From assembly GCA_029257435.1 (NCBI GenBank), contig JARIBI010000217.1, positions 1-64,000 on the forward strand: DNA of 64,000 bases, in the 5' to 3' direction. The notes beneath the pieces are model-generated. The model saw only the letters and a list, made by a program, of their open reading frames with translations, had not been told where the DNA came from and made no database searches. Below, one piece after another: positions 18,846 through 29,246 of this stretch. Position 1 is the stretch's first letter; every line of letters begins with the position of its first letter. A program made the position numbers and the translations under genes. The stretch is from Sporosarcina sp. Lineage in GTDB: Bacteria > Bacillota > Bacilli > Bacillales_A > Planococcaceae.

Positions 18846-20543
18846 TTACAGGGCTTTATCATCTACAGAATCTAACCACTCTTCGATAGTACCGACGACT
18901 GATTCAACACAGCCGTCTTCGAAAGGAGAGACTAGATTCGCTTCTTTAACCAATTCCGTGAATGATTTAGAGCCACCCATTTTACATAAATGCACGTAAT
19001 CGTTCCAAGCAGAATCATGATCCTCTCGATCTTTCTTCCAGAATTGGAATGCGCATATTTGTGCCAGCGTATAGTCGATGTAGTAAAACGGAATTTCGTA
19101 AATGTGAGCCTGCCGCTGCCAAATGCCGCCGCTTTCTAAATACTCATTTCCATCATAATCACGCTTCGGTAAATAAATTCCTTCTATGCGCTTCCAAGCT
19201 GCTTTACGTTCAGCTGGAGTCATCTGCGGATTATTATAGACTTCATGCTGGAACTCATCGACAGCTACCCCATAAGGTAAGAATAAGAGACCGCTGCTAA
19301 GATGCGAGAACTTATACTTATCTGTCTGCTCATTGAAGAACAGCTCCATCCATGGCCATGTGAAGAACTCCATACTCATCGAGTGCACTTCTGCACCTTC
19401 ACTTGTTGGCCACACATACTCAGGTATTCCAATGTTGCGGCTGGAATAGACCTGGAATGCATGCCCTGCTTCGTGAGTTAATACATCGATATCGCCAGAC
19501 GTTCCATTAAAGTTTGAGAAGATAAACGGAGAATCGTAATTATCGATAAACGTACAATAGCCGCCAGCTTCTTTGCCTTTTTTCGCAACGAGATCCAGTA
19601 AATTCTTTTCTGTCATATACGTAAAGAACTCATCCGTTTCATGAGACAATTCTTTATACATTTCCTTGCCTTGTTCAATGATCCATTCCGGAGACCCCTG
19701 CGGAACTGCATTGCCGGTTAGATAGTCAAGGGACTGATCGTAAAACTTCAAACTGTCGACACCGATACGGGCTGCCTGCCGGTCGTATAACTTATTTGCA
19801 ACAGGTACGATATAGTCACGGACCTGATCGCGGAAGTTTTTAACCATATCTGCATCGTATCCAACACGCGACATTCTTACATATCCCAGTTCGGTGAAAG
19901 TAGCAAATCCTAATTTTTTAGCAATCTCATCACGAAGTTTAACAAGACGGTCATAAATATCATCAAATTTCTCTGAGTTTTTTTCATAGAACGAATACTG
20001 GGCGTTCATAGCGTCTTTCCGGACAGTTCGATCCGTGGACTCCATATAGGGTCCTAGTTGAGCAAGCGTCAACTCTTTTCCGTCAAATTCGATTTGAGCA
20101 GAAGCTACAAGTTTTGCATACTCAGAAGTTAACTTGTTTTCTTGTTGAAGGAGCGGCATCACTTCAGGTGAAAATGCTCGAATTGCATGGTCAGCAAGAG
20201 CGAATAATTGAGATCCCCATTGTTCTTCTAATTCTTTCCGGAATTTAGAGGTAATGAGTGCTTTGTAAAATTCAGTAGAAAGCCCTTGGAATTCTGGACT
20301 GACTTCATCAAAGTAATCTCTCTCCTGCTGATAATATTCATCATTCGTATCAATGGAAGACCGGATATAAGCGAGATTCGATTGTGTTGAATAATCATTT
20401 CCGATAGCATTGATTTTTTCAATAACTGCATTTTGGGTTTCGTATGAATCGGCGTTGTTGAACTCGTTCAAAAGTTCCGTGAATTCTTTTTTAATATCGT
20501 CCATTTCAGGGCGGGCGTACTGGTATTCGTCAAACGTAATCAT
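18846..20543 (-). CDS. pepF: M3 family oligoendopeptidase F
   Basis: 565 residues, cytoplasmic zinc metallopeptidase that cleaves short peptides. The active-site motif HEAGHAFQVYSS is present (HExxH), with the downstream third ligand in the EVHSMSMEFFTWPW segment. ATG 20543 follows GGAGGAAGATT. Length and sequence match the M3 oligoendopeptidase F group. It stands alone on the minus strand, convergent with the oxidoreductase. The symbol follows the family rather than a demonstrated orthologue. Confidence 0.88.
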   Translation of the reverse strand: MITFDEYQYARPEMDDIKKEFTELLNEFNNADSYETQNAVIEKINAIGNDYSTQSNLAYIRSSIDTNDEYYQQERDYFDEVSPEFQGLSTEFYKALITSKFRKELEEQWGSQLFALADHAIRAFSPEVMPLLQQENKLTSEYAKLVASAQIEFDGKELTLAQLGPYMESTDRTVRKDAMNAQYSFYEKNSEKFDDIYDRLVKLRDEIAKKLGFATFTELGYVRMSRVGYDADMVKNFRDQVRDYIVPVANKLYDRQAARIGVDSLKFYDQSLDYLTGNAVPQGSPEWIIEQGKEMYKELSHETDEFFTYMTEKNLLDLVAKKGKEAGGYCTFIDNYDSPFIFSNFNGTSGDIDVLTHEAGHAFQVYSSRNIGIPEYVWPTSEGAEVHSMSMEFFTWPWMELFFNEQTDKYKFSHLSSGLLFLPYGVAVDEFQHEVYNNPQMTPAERKAAWKRIEGIYLPKRDYDGNEYLESGGIWQRQAHIYEIPFYYIDYTLAQICAFQFWKKDREDHDSAWNDYVHLCKMGGSKSFTELVKEANLVSPFEDGCVESVVGTIEEWLDSVDDKAL

Positions 20544-20745
20544 AATCTTCCTCCACTCTGCTAATAATGTTCATTCCATTCTATTGTTCCTGAAAAACTT
20601 GGAAAATGCAAAAACGAACTTCTGTGAATTGTAATTTTACGTGGATAAGTGTAAATGTATCCCCCATAAGGTTATCATGGTATGATGAAGACATGTACGC
20701 ATGAACGAATTGTAAATTGATTGAAGAGGGGAATACAAATTACTT

Positions 20746-21054
20746 ATGAATATTACACAATCTACAGTTACAGAGTTGAGAGATCCGACAGGCATCCTTA
20801 CAGGGAAACGCTATGAGGTGTACCTATACTTGGAGTTCGAAGAAGACGATGAATTATTAGAAGAAGATGCCGCTGGAATCCGTACGATTTACGTTGTTGA
20901 CGGTGAAGCAGATAAGGTTACAGCAACGTACTTCTTTAAAAAAGGAACAGAGCAAGCATTGGATTTTGAATTGGAAGATGAAGAAATCGAAGAAGTTCTC
21001 GCGTTTTGCAGAGAGAACGTAGAAAAAGTAGAAGAAACGTCAAATAACAACTAA
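20746..21054 (+). CDS. Small acidic protein, DUF6509-like
   Basis: 102 residues, strongly acidic (EFEEDDELLEEDAAG, ELEDEEIEEVLAF). The opening MNITQSTVTELRDPTGILTGKRYE resembles a Bacillota family sometimes labelled DUF6509 (from memory). No membrane segments or catalytic motif. The start is at ATG 20746, although the ribosome binding site (GAGGGG) is rather distant. Function unknown. Confidence 0.65.
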   Translation: MNITQSTVTELRDPTGILTGKRYEVYLYLEFEEDDELLEEDAAGIRTIYVVDGEADKVTATYFFKKGTEQALDFELEDEEIEEVLAFCRENVEKVEETSNNN

Positions 21055-21192
21055 AAAAGTTTGAGTTGCGTTCAAATAACGTGAAATTCTTTATAAAATA
21101 GTGGATAATAAGCGTAGAGCCGAATGGCAGGGCGTAAATATGCAAAAACGTCCGGAAGTTCTACAAAATTTTTTAGTAATGGAGTGTTTACT

Positions 21193-22176
21193 ATGGATCG
21201 AGAAATCGTCGATATTACGATCATTGGCGGAGGGCCAACAGGTCTTTTTGCTTCTTTCTATGCAGGGATGCGAGAAATGTCAGTAAAAATCATCGATAGC
21301 CTGCCACAATTAGGAGGACAGTTAATTGAACTGTATCCCGATAAATATATATATGACGTCGGGGGATTCCCAAAAATCCTTGCAAAAGACCTTGTTGCTA
21401 ACCTAGTAACACAAGCGCATCACTCAAACCCTGAGATTCTACTAGGCGAAGCTGCACTTTCTGCGACTCGCAATGGAGACCATTTTGTTTTAAAGACAGA
21501 CAAAGGGGAGCATTTAACAAGAACTATTTTGTTAACTGCAGGAATCGGAGCATTCCAGCCACGTAAAATTGGTATTGAAGAAGAAATCCATTTTGAAAAT
21601 ACGAGCTTACATTATGGTATTAAAGATTTAGCGTTGTTTAAAGACCATAACGTACTTGTCTGCGGCGGCGGGGATTCAGCAGTAGACTGGGCATTAATGC
21701 TTGAAGATATTGCAAAGAGCGTTACACTCGTACACCGTCGTGAGCGGTTCACAGCACACGAAACTAGCGTTAACCAACTGATGGAATCGAAAGTAAATGT
21801 CATGACTTCACGCTCAATTAAATCCTTGCGTGGAGAAGACGGTAAAGTGCATGAAGTACAAATTGTGCACAAAGACGGTACTGAAGAAGTTATGCCAATG
21901 GACCACGTCATCGTCAACTACGGAAATATCTCATCATTGGGGCCTATTAAAGAGTGGGGTCTTGAGATGGAGAAGAACTCTATTGTAGTAAATACACGCA
22001 TGGAAACCAATATTGATGGAATTTACGCAGCAGGGGATGTCACGAATTACGACGGCAAAGTGAAATTGATTGCGGTTGGACTTGGTGAAGCACCAATTGC
22101 TGTAAATAATGCGAAAGCGTACCTCGATCCGAAAGCTCGGGTACAGCCATTGCATAGTACAAGCGTATTTTCATAA
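21193..22176 (+). CDS. yumC: Ferredoxin/flavodoxin-NADP+ reductase, type 2 (YumC-like)
   Basis: 327 residues from ATG 21193, close to B. subtilis YumC (about 332). FAD-binding GGGPTGLF at about 13-20, NADPH-binding GGGDSAVDWA at about 160-169, and a C-terminal FAD contact AAGDVTNYDGKVKLI. It lacks the CxxC of thioredoxin reductase, so it belongs to the TrxR-like ferredoxin-NADP reductases that move electrons between NADPH and ferredoxin or flavodoxin. A longer frame from 21124 lacks conservation and is rejected. Confidence 0.9.
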   Translation: MDREIVDITIIGGGPTGLFASFYAGMREMSVKIIDSLPQLGGQLIELYPDKYIYDVGGFPKILAKDLVANLVTQAHHSNPEILLGEAALSATRNGDHFVLKTDKGEHLTRTILLTAGIGAFQPRKIGIEEEIHFENTSLHYGIKDLALFKDHNVLVCGGGDSAVDWALMLEDIAKSVTLVHRRERFTAHETSVNQLMESKVNVMTSRSIKSLRGEDGKVHEVQIVHKDGTEEVMPMDHVIVNYGNISSLGPIKEWGLEMEKNSIVVNTRMETNIDGIYAAGDVTNYDGKVKLIAVGLGEAPIAVNNAKAYLDPKARVQPLHSTSVFS

Positions 22177-22187
22177 GTGAATATACA

Positions 22188-22220
22188 AAAGCCCAGAAGA
22201 TTTCTTCTGGGCCTTTTTTA
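22188..22220. terminator. Bidirectional terminator between yumC and DUF368 gene
   Basis: GCCCAGAAGA pairs with TCTTCTGGGC, flanked by A-rich sequence on the left and T-rich on the right, so it can work for both convergent genes. It overlaps the end of the minus-strand gene. Confidence 0.85.
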
Positions 22221-23042
22221 CATATTTTTCGAATCTGCTTCAGGCGGACTGAACAAGTTTGAGACGAGAAGTCCCATAATCAGAGCAACTCCGCTCATGA
22301 CAAATGGGGTGCCACTTTCAGGAATCCCGGGATAAATGACAAAAATTGATCCAACAATCAAACCAATAATAATTGAAAACGTCAGCGTTGCATGGTTATT
22401 TAGAAGGTAGTGGATGATTTTACTGCTAATGACAAATCCTAAAACAACCCCTAAACCGATCACGATGATAATCGGGATGTTGAAATCAGATACGGCACCG
22501 ATTGCGGTGGAATACATACCAAGCAGCAGAAGTACGAATGATCCGCTAATGCCAGGCAATAACATCGCTGTGCTCGCAGCCCAGCCTGACAGCAATAAAA
22601 CTACTGTAGTAGTGGGAGTCAACGATGTAATGATGGATGTATCTGCCGGTTTTATGAAAGCAGTCATCGCCAGCAAAACACCAACAACGAGTAACACAAA
22701 ATAATGCCAAACTTTAAAGGTTGATTTTACTTTTGCTTGCTTCGCCATAAAAGGCAAGATTCCTATAATTAATCCCATAAAAAAGAATTGCGTCGGAGCG
22801 AAGTAGTTTTCTAATAGAAACTTGATTACTCTGCTGAAAAGTATAATCGTCGCGCCCATGCCAATTGCGAGCGGCAGCAGGAATCCAATATGTTTGCGCC
22901 AATCTTTACTGAATATCCCGTTGATTGAAGTAAGCAAACGGTCGTAAATCCCTAATAGGAACGCAATTGTTCCTCCGCTGACCCCGGGGATTAAATCACT
23001 AATCCCCATTAGAAATCCTCTATAAATATTTCTCCATTCCAT
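22218..23042 (-). CDS. DUF368 membrane protein (PopT-like undecaprenyl-phosphate translocase candidate)
   Basis: 274 residues from ATG 23042, eight bases after GGAGG; a frame from 23057 would place the ribosome binding site inside the gene. About eight hydrophobic segments. The DUF368 signature is at the N-terminus, MGISDLIPGVSGGTIAFLLG, and repeated internally as LLPGISGSFVLLLLG, an inverted-repeat architecture. DUF368 proteins (PopT) have been shown in other bacteria to return undecaprenyl phosphate across the membrane for cell wall recycling. The role here is by homology. Confidence 0.85.
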   Translation of the reverse strand: MEWRNIYRGFLMGISDLIPGVSGGTIAFLLGIYDRLLTSINGIFSKDWRKHIGFLLPLAIGMGATIILFSRVIKFLLENYFAPTQFFFMGLIIGILPFMAKQAKVKSTFKVWHYFVLLVVGVLLAMTAFIKPADTSIITSLTPTTTVVLLLSGWAASTAMLLPGISGSFVLLLLGMYSTAIGAVSDFNIPIIIVIGLGVVLGFVISSKIIHYLLNNHATLTFSIIIGLIVGSIFVIYPGIPESGTPFVMSGVALIMGLLVSNLFSPPEADSKNM

Positions 23043-23179
23043 GTGTGAATCCTCCAATTCAGTGCTTGAACCTATGACGTCACCTAGTTAGTAAATGTTC
23101 CTAATCGAGAGTGACGCAGAAATTCAGGCATAGAAAAGCGCATAGTCGGATGGTGCCGTCTATGCGCCATTTTCATACA

Positions 23180-24154
23180 TTATGAAACGTGTGTTTCGGC
23201 ACGGTGGGCTTCAATTGCTGCCAACCGTTCGTTAAACTCTTCTTTAGTTAAGTTGTGCTCAACAAAATAACGGTTGCGGGGATGTGTACGGCATTCGTCT
23301 GAGCAACCGCGCATATACATATGCTCGTTTTCTTCTGAACAAAGAATTTTAGCATTGCATTCAGGGTTTGCACAATTTACATAGCGCTCACAAGGTGTTC
23401 CATCAAAGTGATCACGTCCGACTATGACGTGTTCAACTTGGTTTACAGGAACTGCAATTCGCTCATCGAATACGTAGCATTGTCCATCCCATAATTGTCC
23501 TTTTGCAACTGGATCTTTACCATATGTGACGATTCCGCCGTGTAACTGTCCCACATCTTCGTATCCTTCACGCTTTAACCAGCCTGTGAACTTTTCACAG
23601 CGGATTCCGCCTGTGCAATAGGCAAGAACTTTCTTGCCTTCAAGCTGTTCTTTGTTATCACGAACCCACTCAGGCAAATCACGGAAGTTTTCAATGTCTG
23701 GACGGATCGCTCCGCGGAAATGACCTAAATCATATTCGTAATCGTTTCGAGCATCAATGACAACTGTATCTTCATCTTGCATTTGTGCAAGGAATTCATC
23801 AGGAGACAAGTAAGTTCCTGTAGTTTCTAAAGGATTCACATCATCTTCCAAGCTGAGGTTGACGATTTCTTTGCGTGGACGCACGTGCATTTTTTTAAAT
23901 GCATGTCCTTCAGATTCATCTATCTTAAACCAAAGGTCCTCAAATCGGGGATCATTTTTCATATGCTCCATATACGCATCCGTTTGTGCGATTGTACCTG
24001 AGCATGTTCCATTAATGCCTTCTTCGCCAACTAGGATACGTCCTTTTAAGCCGGTTTCCTTACAAAATTTCAAGTGCTCTGCTGCGAATGTTTTTGGGTC
24101 TTCAATTTGAACGTACTTGTAAAATAATAATACTCGATAGTTTTCTTTTTCCAT
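23180..24154 (-). CDS. trhO: tRNA uridine-34 5-hydroxylase TrhO (rhodanese family)
   Basis: 324 residues from ATG 24154, with AAGGTGG eight bases upstream; a longer frame to 24241 is not supported. N-terminal acylphosphatase-like domain (about 1-95), then a rhodanese domain with the active-site loop [12 protein letters not shown] (about 184-195), and a C-terminal Cys-rich tail ([18 protein letters not shown]). TrhO makes 5-hydroxyuridine at tRNA position 34 using oxygen. Monocistronic. Confidence 0.92.
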   Translation of the reverse strand: MEKENYRVLLFYKYVQIEDPKTFAAEHLKFCKETGLKGRILVGEEGINGTCSGTIAQTDAYMEHMKNDPRFEDLWFKIDESEGHAFKKMHVRPRKEIVNLSLEDDVNPLETTGTYLSPDEFLAQMQDEDTVVIDARNDYEYDLGHFRGAIRPDIENFRDLPEWVRDNKEQLEGKKVLAYCTGGIRCEKFTGWLKREGYEDVGQLHGGIVTYGKDPVAKGQLWDGQCYVFDERIAVPVNQVEHVIVGRDHFDGTPCERYVNCANPECNAKILCSEENEHMYMRGCSDECRTHPRNRYFVEHNLTKEEFNERLAAIEAHRAETHVS

Positions 24155-24456
24155 GGTCCTAACCACCTTCTGTTTTTTCACTTTGCAATAGGGTAAAACA
24201 GTCGGCCCGGTGCAATTACAGTTTTTTACACATAAAAGCAACCCGCATTTGCAAGATCCGGGACAAGCATATTATATCATAAAAACTGGTTCATAAAAAG
24301 TGAACAAAATTCGACTAGAAACAATTGTATTCTCTCAACTTTTGTACTAGTATTTAGAATAGATATAGAAACTAGATTTTACCATGGATAAGCAATTTTG
24401 CTGAATTACAAGATGTTCATTACATGGAAGTATGCATATGAAGGAGTTTTAACGTT
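24155..24456. other. Intergenic region between trhO and the deacetylase
   Basis: About 300 bases, AT-rich, between divergent genes, so it must hold both promoters. No strong -35/-10 pair, operator or long hairpin stands out. The deacetylase ribosome binding site AAGGAG lies at 24440-24445. Confidence 0.4.
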
Positions 24457-25980
24457 ATGAAGAAAATGTTCGGAAACAGAAGATTTAAATTAATCGATGT
24501 GCTGCTGACGACAATTATCGTGTTTTTAGCAATGACAGCCATTCTGCTTGTTTTTTTTAAAGGGAGTTCTAATAACCAGTTGAAATCTGCGACTAGTCCA
24601 TCATCTGATAAGGATGCAGTCGTTGTAGACAAGTCAGACTCTAAATTTGAGGGCATTAAAATTGTGACTGAAACTTCTAATGATCCGTTAGCCAAATATG
24701 CAATTCAATATCCGCAGAGTAAAAACCAAGACTTCAATAATAAAGTAGTTACATATATTAGACATGCGAAGAAAAACTATTTAGAAGCAATTCGAGATGT
24801 GAAAATTGAAGATAACAAAAGAAAAAGCGAATTGAATATTTCTTTTGAGACACATGTCGATAAAAAAGGAAACTATTCATTTGTATTGATGAATAATGAG
24901 TCCCTACTAGGAAAAAAACGGCTATCTGAAATTGAGTCATTCCACTTAAATACGAAATCGGGCGAGCAGCAAGACATTCAGACGGTATTTAAAGAAGATC
25001 CGAGTACGCTTCCTGAAATGACGGAGCGGGTCAGAAAGAAAATCCAGCATACAGAGAAGTTGAGCGATGGAGTCATCACTGACAAAATGCAAATTCGTAC
25101 AGAGCCGGACTGGAAAAATTTTGAGAACTATGCAATTTCAGAAAAGTCTATGATTTTCTACTTTGAAAGTGGATCTTTAAAAGATGAGAAGTCAGGTCCG
25201 CAAGTTGCAACGATTCCGATCGAAGAAATGAATGATCTATTGAAACCGGAATTCCAAGTAGCTTCGGAAACTCCTGCAAAAAAAGAAGAAGCAGCTAAAC
25301 CAGACGCTTCAAAGGATAAACATGCAGAAGGAACTGCTGATAAGGACAAACCTTCTAAAGATGAAACTGCAAAAGACGACGAGCAAACAGGAGAGGGAAC
25401 AGCAGCGCCTAAAACGGAAGAACCTCATGAAAAGAAAATTGCGCTCACTTTCGACGATGGTCCAGATCCGAAATCCACGGTTCAAATCTTGGATATACTT
25501 AAAAAGTATGATGCGAAAGCTACCTTTTTCATGTTAGGAAGTCGAGTAGAATATTACCCGGATACAGCTAGAGCCGTAAAAGCTGCGGGTCATGAAATTG
25601 GGAACCATTCTTGGAATCACCCAGACTTAAGTAAAATGCCATTACCAAAGGCGTTAGAAGAAATTAATCGGACCACTGTGATCATTCAAAAAGTGACTGG
25701 TGAGAAGCCGACTGTTTTCCGGCCGCCATATGGTGCATATACGAATCAGTTAAGTAAACAAACAATCCCCCCAATCAAGTTATGGAATGTGGATACACTA
25801 GATTGGAAATATCGGGATGCCAATAAACTGCTGGAAGAAGTGAAAAAAGCGACAAAAGACAGAAGCACAATCTTGATGCATGATATTCATCAGTCGACCG
25901 CAGATGGATTGGATGGTGTTATGGCATATTTGCAAAGCCAAGGTTATAAATTCGTCACTGTGTCTGAATTAGATAAATGA
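24457..25980 (+). CDS. PdaC-like membrane-anchored polysaccharide deacetylase
   Basis: 507 residues. TM anchor at about 12-34, then an extracellular DUF3298/RsiV-type domain (about 65-265) as in B. subtilis PdaC, then a Lys/Glu/Asp-rich linker (about 270-325), then NodB. NodB motifs: TFDDGPDP (motif 1), NHSWNHPDLS (motif 2), FRPPYGAY (motif 3), LWNVDTLDWKY and the final ILMHDIH. The metal ligands Asp-His-His are all present, so it should be active on peptidoglycan or chitin-like sugars at the cell surface. Substrate is inferred from PdaC. Confidence 0.85.
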   Translation: MKKMFGNRRFKLIDVLLTTIIVFLAMTAILLVFFKGSSNNQLKSATSPSSDKDAVVVDKSDSKFEGIKIVTETSNDPLAKYAIQYPQSKNQDFNNKVVTYIRHAKKNYLEAIRDVKIEDNKRKSELNISFETHVDKKGNYSFVLMNNESLLGKKRLSEIESFHLNTKSGEQQDIQTVFKEDPSTLPEMTERVRKKIQHTEKLSDGVITDKMQIRTEPDWKNFENYAISEKSMIFYFESGSLKDEKSGPQVATIPIEEMNDLLKPEFQVASETPAKKEEAAKPDASKDKHAEGTADKDKPSKDETAKDDEQTGEGTAAPKTEEPHEKKIALTFDDGPDPKSTVQILDILKKYDAKATFFMLGSRVEYYPDTARAVKAAGHEIGNHSWNHPDLSKMPLPKALEEINRTTVIIQKVTGEKPTVFRPPYGAYTNQLSKQTIPPIKLWNVDTLDWKYRDANKLLEEVKKATKDRSTILMHDIHQSTADGLDGVMAYLQSQGYKFVTVSELDK

Positions 25981-26025
25981 AAAAAGAACGTACAGGGATT
26001 TTACATCCTTGTACGTTCTTTTTAG
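25981..26025. terminator. Terminator between deacetylase and katA (bidirectional)
   Basis: AAAAAGAACGTACAGG pairs with CCTTGTACGTTCTTTTT around a short loop. A-run on the left and T-run on the right allow use in both directions. Confidence 0.9.
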
Positions 26026-26047
26026 ATTGAACTCTATATTTCAACAA

Positions 26048-27526
26048 TTAGTTGACAAGTACATCATCCATTGAAATGTCGAGTGCGTTTGCTACACCTT
26101 CACCATACGCCGGGTCCGCATGATAACAATGTTTGATGTGTCTGATCTTGATTTCTTTTGGTGCATCGCCCATATTGTTCGCTGTATTTCTGAATAGCAG
26201 TTGTTTTTGTTCATCATCCATAAGATTAAATAGTTTTCCTGGCTGTGTGAAGTAATCATCATCATCTTCACGGAAATTCCAGTGATCTGCAGCACCGTGC
26301 AATTTCAATGGAGGTTCTTTGAAATCTGGCTGTTCTTGCCACTCACCAACGCTATTCGGCTCGTAAGAAGTTCTGCTGCCATGATTTCCGTCTACACGCA
26401 TTTGGCCGTCACGATGGAAACTGTGGAAAGGACATTTTGGCGCATTGACTGGGATTTGATGATGGTTGACACCTAGACGATAACGCTGCGCATCTCCGTA
26501 AGAGAATAAGCGGGCCTGCAGCATTTTGTCAGGTGAAAAACTGATTCCTGGAACGACCGCAGCTGGAGTGAAAGCAGCTTGTTCTACTTCAGCAAAGTAG
26601 TTTTCTGGATTTCTATTCAATTCGAACTCTCCAACTTCAATGAGAGGGAAGTCGCCTTTATACCAAACTTTTGTTAAGTCGAATGGATTGTATGGCATGT
26701 TCGCTGCTTCTTCTTCCGTCATCACTTGGACGTACATTTTCCATTTCGGGAAGTCTCCATTATCGATGCTGAGAAGCAAATCACGCTGATGGCTTTCGCG
26801 ATCGGTTGCGATTGTTTTGCTTGCCTCTTCATCTGTCAGGTTTTCAATTCCTTGTTGAGAACGGAAATGGAATTTCACATAGTATCGCTCGTTATCAGGG
26901 CTGATGAAGCTATACGTATGACTGCCGAATCCATGCATGTGACGATATGTGCGTGGGATTCCGCGCTCACTCATTAAAATGGTGATTTGATGAAGCGCTT
27001 CAGGGAGTGATGTCCAGAAGTCCCAATTGTTTGTTGCGCTTCTTAAGTTCGTGCGCGGATCACGCTTGATCGCGTGATTCAAATCCGGAAATTGAAGTGG
27101 ATCTCTAAAGAAGAAGACAGGCGTGTTGTTTCCGACCATATCCCAGTTTCCTTCTTCAGTGTAGAACTTCAGTGAAAATCCGCGAATGTCGCGTTCTGCA
27201 TCCGCTGCACCGCGTTCACCAGCTACAGTAGAGAAACGTGCAAACATCTCAGTCTTTTTACCGACTTCTGAGAAGATTTTTGCTTTCGTGTATTTTGTAA
27301 TGTCATTTGTTACGGTGAACGTACCGTATGCGCCTGTTCCTTTTGCGTGCATGCGGCGTTCAGGAATGACTTCACGGTCGAAATGTGCAAGCTTTTCAAT
27401 TAACCAAACATCTTGAAGAAGCAAAGGACCCCTAGGACCCGCGGATATTGAATTCTGATTATCAACTACAGGAGCACCTGCAGCAGTTGTTAATTTTTTT
27501 CGAGATTCATTCTCATTATTGTTCAT
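26048..27526 (-). CDS. katA: Catalase (clade 3 small-subunit heme catalase)
   Basis: 492 residues. Decomposes hydrogen peroxide. The distal His lies in [12 protein letters not shown] (about 58), the Asn in [14 protein letters not shown] (about 130), and the proximal Tyr ligand in [12 protein letters not shown] (about 340). ATG 27526 follows AGGAGGAATACAC. It stands alone on the minus strand with a PerR-like box upstream. It lies next to cytochrome bd genes on the opposite strand, both oxygen-related. Confidence 0.95.
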   Translation of the reverse strand: MNNNENESRKKLTTAAGAPVVDNQNSISAGPRGPLLLQDVWLIEKLAHFDREVIPERRMHAKGTGAYGTFTVTNDITKYTKAKIFSEVGKKTEMFARFSTVAGERGAADAERDIRGFSLKFYTEEGNWDMVGNNTPVFFFRDPLQFPDLNHAIKRDPRTNLRSATNNWDFWTSLPEALHQITILMSERGIPRTYRHMHGFGSHTYSFISPDNERYYVKFHFRSQQGIENLTDEEASKTIATDRESHQRDLLLSIDNGDFPKWKMYVQVMTEEEAANMPYNPFDLTKVWYKGDFPLIEVGEFELNRNPENYFAEVEQAAFTPAAVVPGISFSPDKMLQARLFSYGDAQRYRLGVNHHQIPVNAPKCPFHSFHRDGQMRVDGNHGSRTSYEPNSVGEWQEQPDFKEPPLKLHGAADHWNFREDDDDYFTQPGKLFNLMDDEQKQLLFRNTANNMGDAPKEIKIRHIKHCYHADPAYGEGVANALDISMDDVLVN

Positions 27527-27605
27527 GTGTATTCCTCCTGTGTAATGGATTGTGAAACTGTTTCCTAACTATAGCAGAGGGATTCTTAGATAGCTAGCAT
27601 TTTGT

Positions 27606-27620
27606 TTAGAATCATTATCG
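27606..27620. promoter_or_regulatory. PerR/Fur-type box upstream of katA
   Basis: TTAGAATCATTATCG matches the PerR consensus TTATAATnATTATAA at 11 of 14 defined positions. It lies about 80 bases upstream of katA. A possible minus-strand -10 (TATAGT, 27573-27568) is closer to the gene, so the box would sit upstream of that promoter. B. subtilis katA is PerR-controlled. Tentative. Confidence 0.5.
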
Positions 27621-27842
27621 TTAAGGAGGAGTTATTATTAACAGATAGTTAAGGTTACAAGAATTCTATTTTTGGAAGACAAAATCCATGAAATTAAGAC
27701 CTTGTGACAACATTCCAACATTAGACCCCAAAACCCCCCCGAAGTTTTGAGGTTTGTAACAGATCATACGCTAATTGCTCACAAAGTATTTTAGCGTTTA
27801 ATTTATAATGGAGACAGATCGAGATTGAGGGGAGAGGTAGAG
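27621..27842. other. Control region upstream of cydA
   Basis: Between divergent katA and cydA. TATAAT at 27804-27809 is a plausible cydA -10 with a weak -35. Two separate TTGTGA-type half sites occur (CTTGTGACAAC near 27703; CTCACAAAG near 27778, reverse strand), suggestive of Rex or another redox regulator, but no full palindrome is present. A poly-C tract interrupts at 27734-27740. Confidence 0.4.
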
Positions 27843-29246
27843 ATGGAAGAGGTTTTACTTTCAAGAATCCAGTTTGCATCGACAACATTGTTTCACTTTA
27901 TATTTGTCCCGTTGTCTATCGGATTGGCGCTGATCATTGCGATCATGCAAACGCTCTACGTAGTAAAGAAAAAAGAAATCTATATGAAGATGACGAAGTT
28001 CTGGAGTGTGTTCTTCCTTATTAACTTCGCAATCGGTGTAGTCACAGGTATTTTCCAGGAGTTCCAATTCGGAATGAACTGGTCGACATATTCCAGATTT
28101 GTAGGAGATATTTTTGGAGCACCACTAGCAGTTGAAGCGTTACTGGCGTTTTTCCTTGAGTCTACATTTATAGGAATTTGGATCTTCGGTGCACAGAAGC
28201 TCTCTAAGAAAGTTCACTTAGCTTCTATATGGCTTGTTTCATTCGGAACAGTCATGTCAGCATTTTGGATTTTAGTAGCAAACTCATTCATGCAAAATCC
28301 TGTTGGCTATGTGTTACAAAATGGCCGCGCTGAAATGAATGACATTGTCGCACTGTTAACGAACGAAAAATTGTGGGTTGCTTTTCCGCATACCATGTTC
28401 GGCAGTATCGCTACGGGAGCATTCTTTGTAGTTGGAGTAAGTGCGTTCTATCTTATTAAAAAGCGTCAAGTAGACTTCTTTAAGAAGTCTATCGGAATCG
28501 GTTTGATCGTTGGGCTAGTTGGCGGATTAGGTCTTGCGTTCACTGGTCACTCTCAAGCCCAGTATTTAATGCATGCGCAGCCAATGAAAATGGCTGCTGC
28601 AGAAGGACTTTGGCAAGATAGTGGAGATCCAGCAGCATGGACATTAATTGCAAATATTGATTCGGAAAATCGTGTAACGACAGGTCGAATCGAAATACCT
28701 TACTTATTGAGTTATCTAACGTACAATGAGTTCTCAGGTAAAGTATTGGGAATGGAAAGTCTAGAAAAACAAATGATTGAGAAGTATGGAGAGGGAGATT
28801 ACATTCCTCCAGTGAAGACAACATTTTGGAGTTTCCGTATTATGGCGGGAACTGGCGGAGCGCTAGTTGGTGCGAGTCTTCTTGGTTTGTTATTGTTGTT
28901 CCGCAAAAAGATTGCGGCATCGACTTGGTATTTAAGAGTGATGATTCCAGTGATTTTCTTACCGTTTATCGGTAACTCATTTGGATGGATCATGTCTGAA
29001 ATCGGTCGTCAGCCATGGGTCGTTAACGGTCTCATGAAAACTGCAGACGGGGTTTCACCGAACGTTTCAGCTGGACAGATTTTGTTCTCACTGATTTCGT
29101 TCTCAACAATCTATGCAATCCTCGGGATTATTATGGTTGTGTTATTTGTGAAGGTCATTCAACGCGGACCTGAAGAGCGTAAGCAAAAAGACGTATCCGT
29201 TACAGATCCGTTTAATGTAGGAGGCGTGTCTAATGGCTCTAAGTGA
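27843..29246 (+). CDS. cydA: Cytochrome bd ubiquinol/menaquinol oxidase subunit I
   Basis: 467 residues from ATG 27843 after GGGGAGAGG, the same size as B. subtilis CydA (468). About nine membrane helices. Conserved segments: LSRIQFASTTLFHFIFVPLSIGLA with the heme His, GRQPWVVNGLMKTADGVS near the C-terminus, and a short Q-loop of the Bacillus type. It carries hemes b558, b595 and d and reduces oxygen with high affinity. First gene of cydABCD. Confidence 0.96.
   Translation: MEEVLLSRIQFASTTLFHFIFVPLSIGLALIIAIMQTLYVVKKKEIYMKMTKFWSVFFLINFAIGVVTGIFQEFQFGMNWSTYSRFVGDIFGAPLAVEALLAFFLESTFIGIWIFGAQKLSKKVHLASIWLVSFGTVMSAFWILVANSFMQNPVGYVLQNGRAEMNDIVALLTNEKLWVAFPHTMFGSIATGAFFVVGVSAFYLIKKRQVDFFKKSIGIGLIVGLVGGLGLAFTGHSQAQYLMHAQPMKMAAAEGLWQDSGDPAAWTLIANIDSENRVTTGRIEIPYLLSYLTYNEFSGKVLGMESLEKQMIEKYGEGDYIPPVKTTFWSFRIMAGTGGALVGASLLGLLLLFRKKIAASTWYLRVMIPVIFLPFIGNSFGWIMSEIGRQPWVVNGLMKTADGVSPNVSAGQILFSLISFSTIYAILGIIMVVLFVKVIQRGPEERKQKDVSVTDPFNVGGVSNGSK

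Noticed and set aside
24155-24241. N-terminal extension of trhO to 24241
   Set aside because: Adds low-complexity Cys-rich residues before the strong ribosome binding site at ATG 24154.
27700-27785. Rex operator upstream of cydA
   Set aside because: Only two separate TTGTGA half sites; no palindrome with proper spacing.
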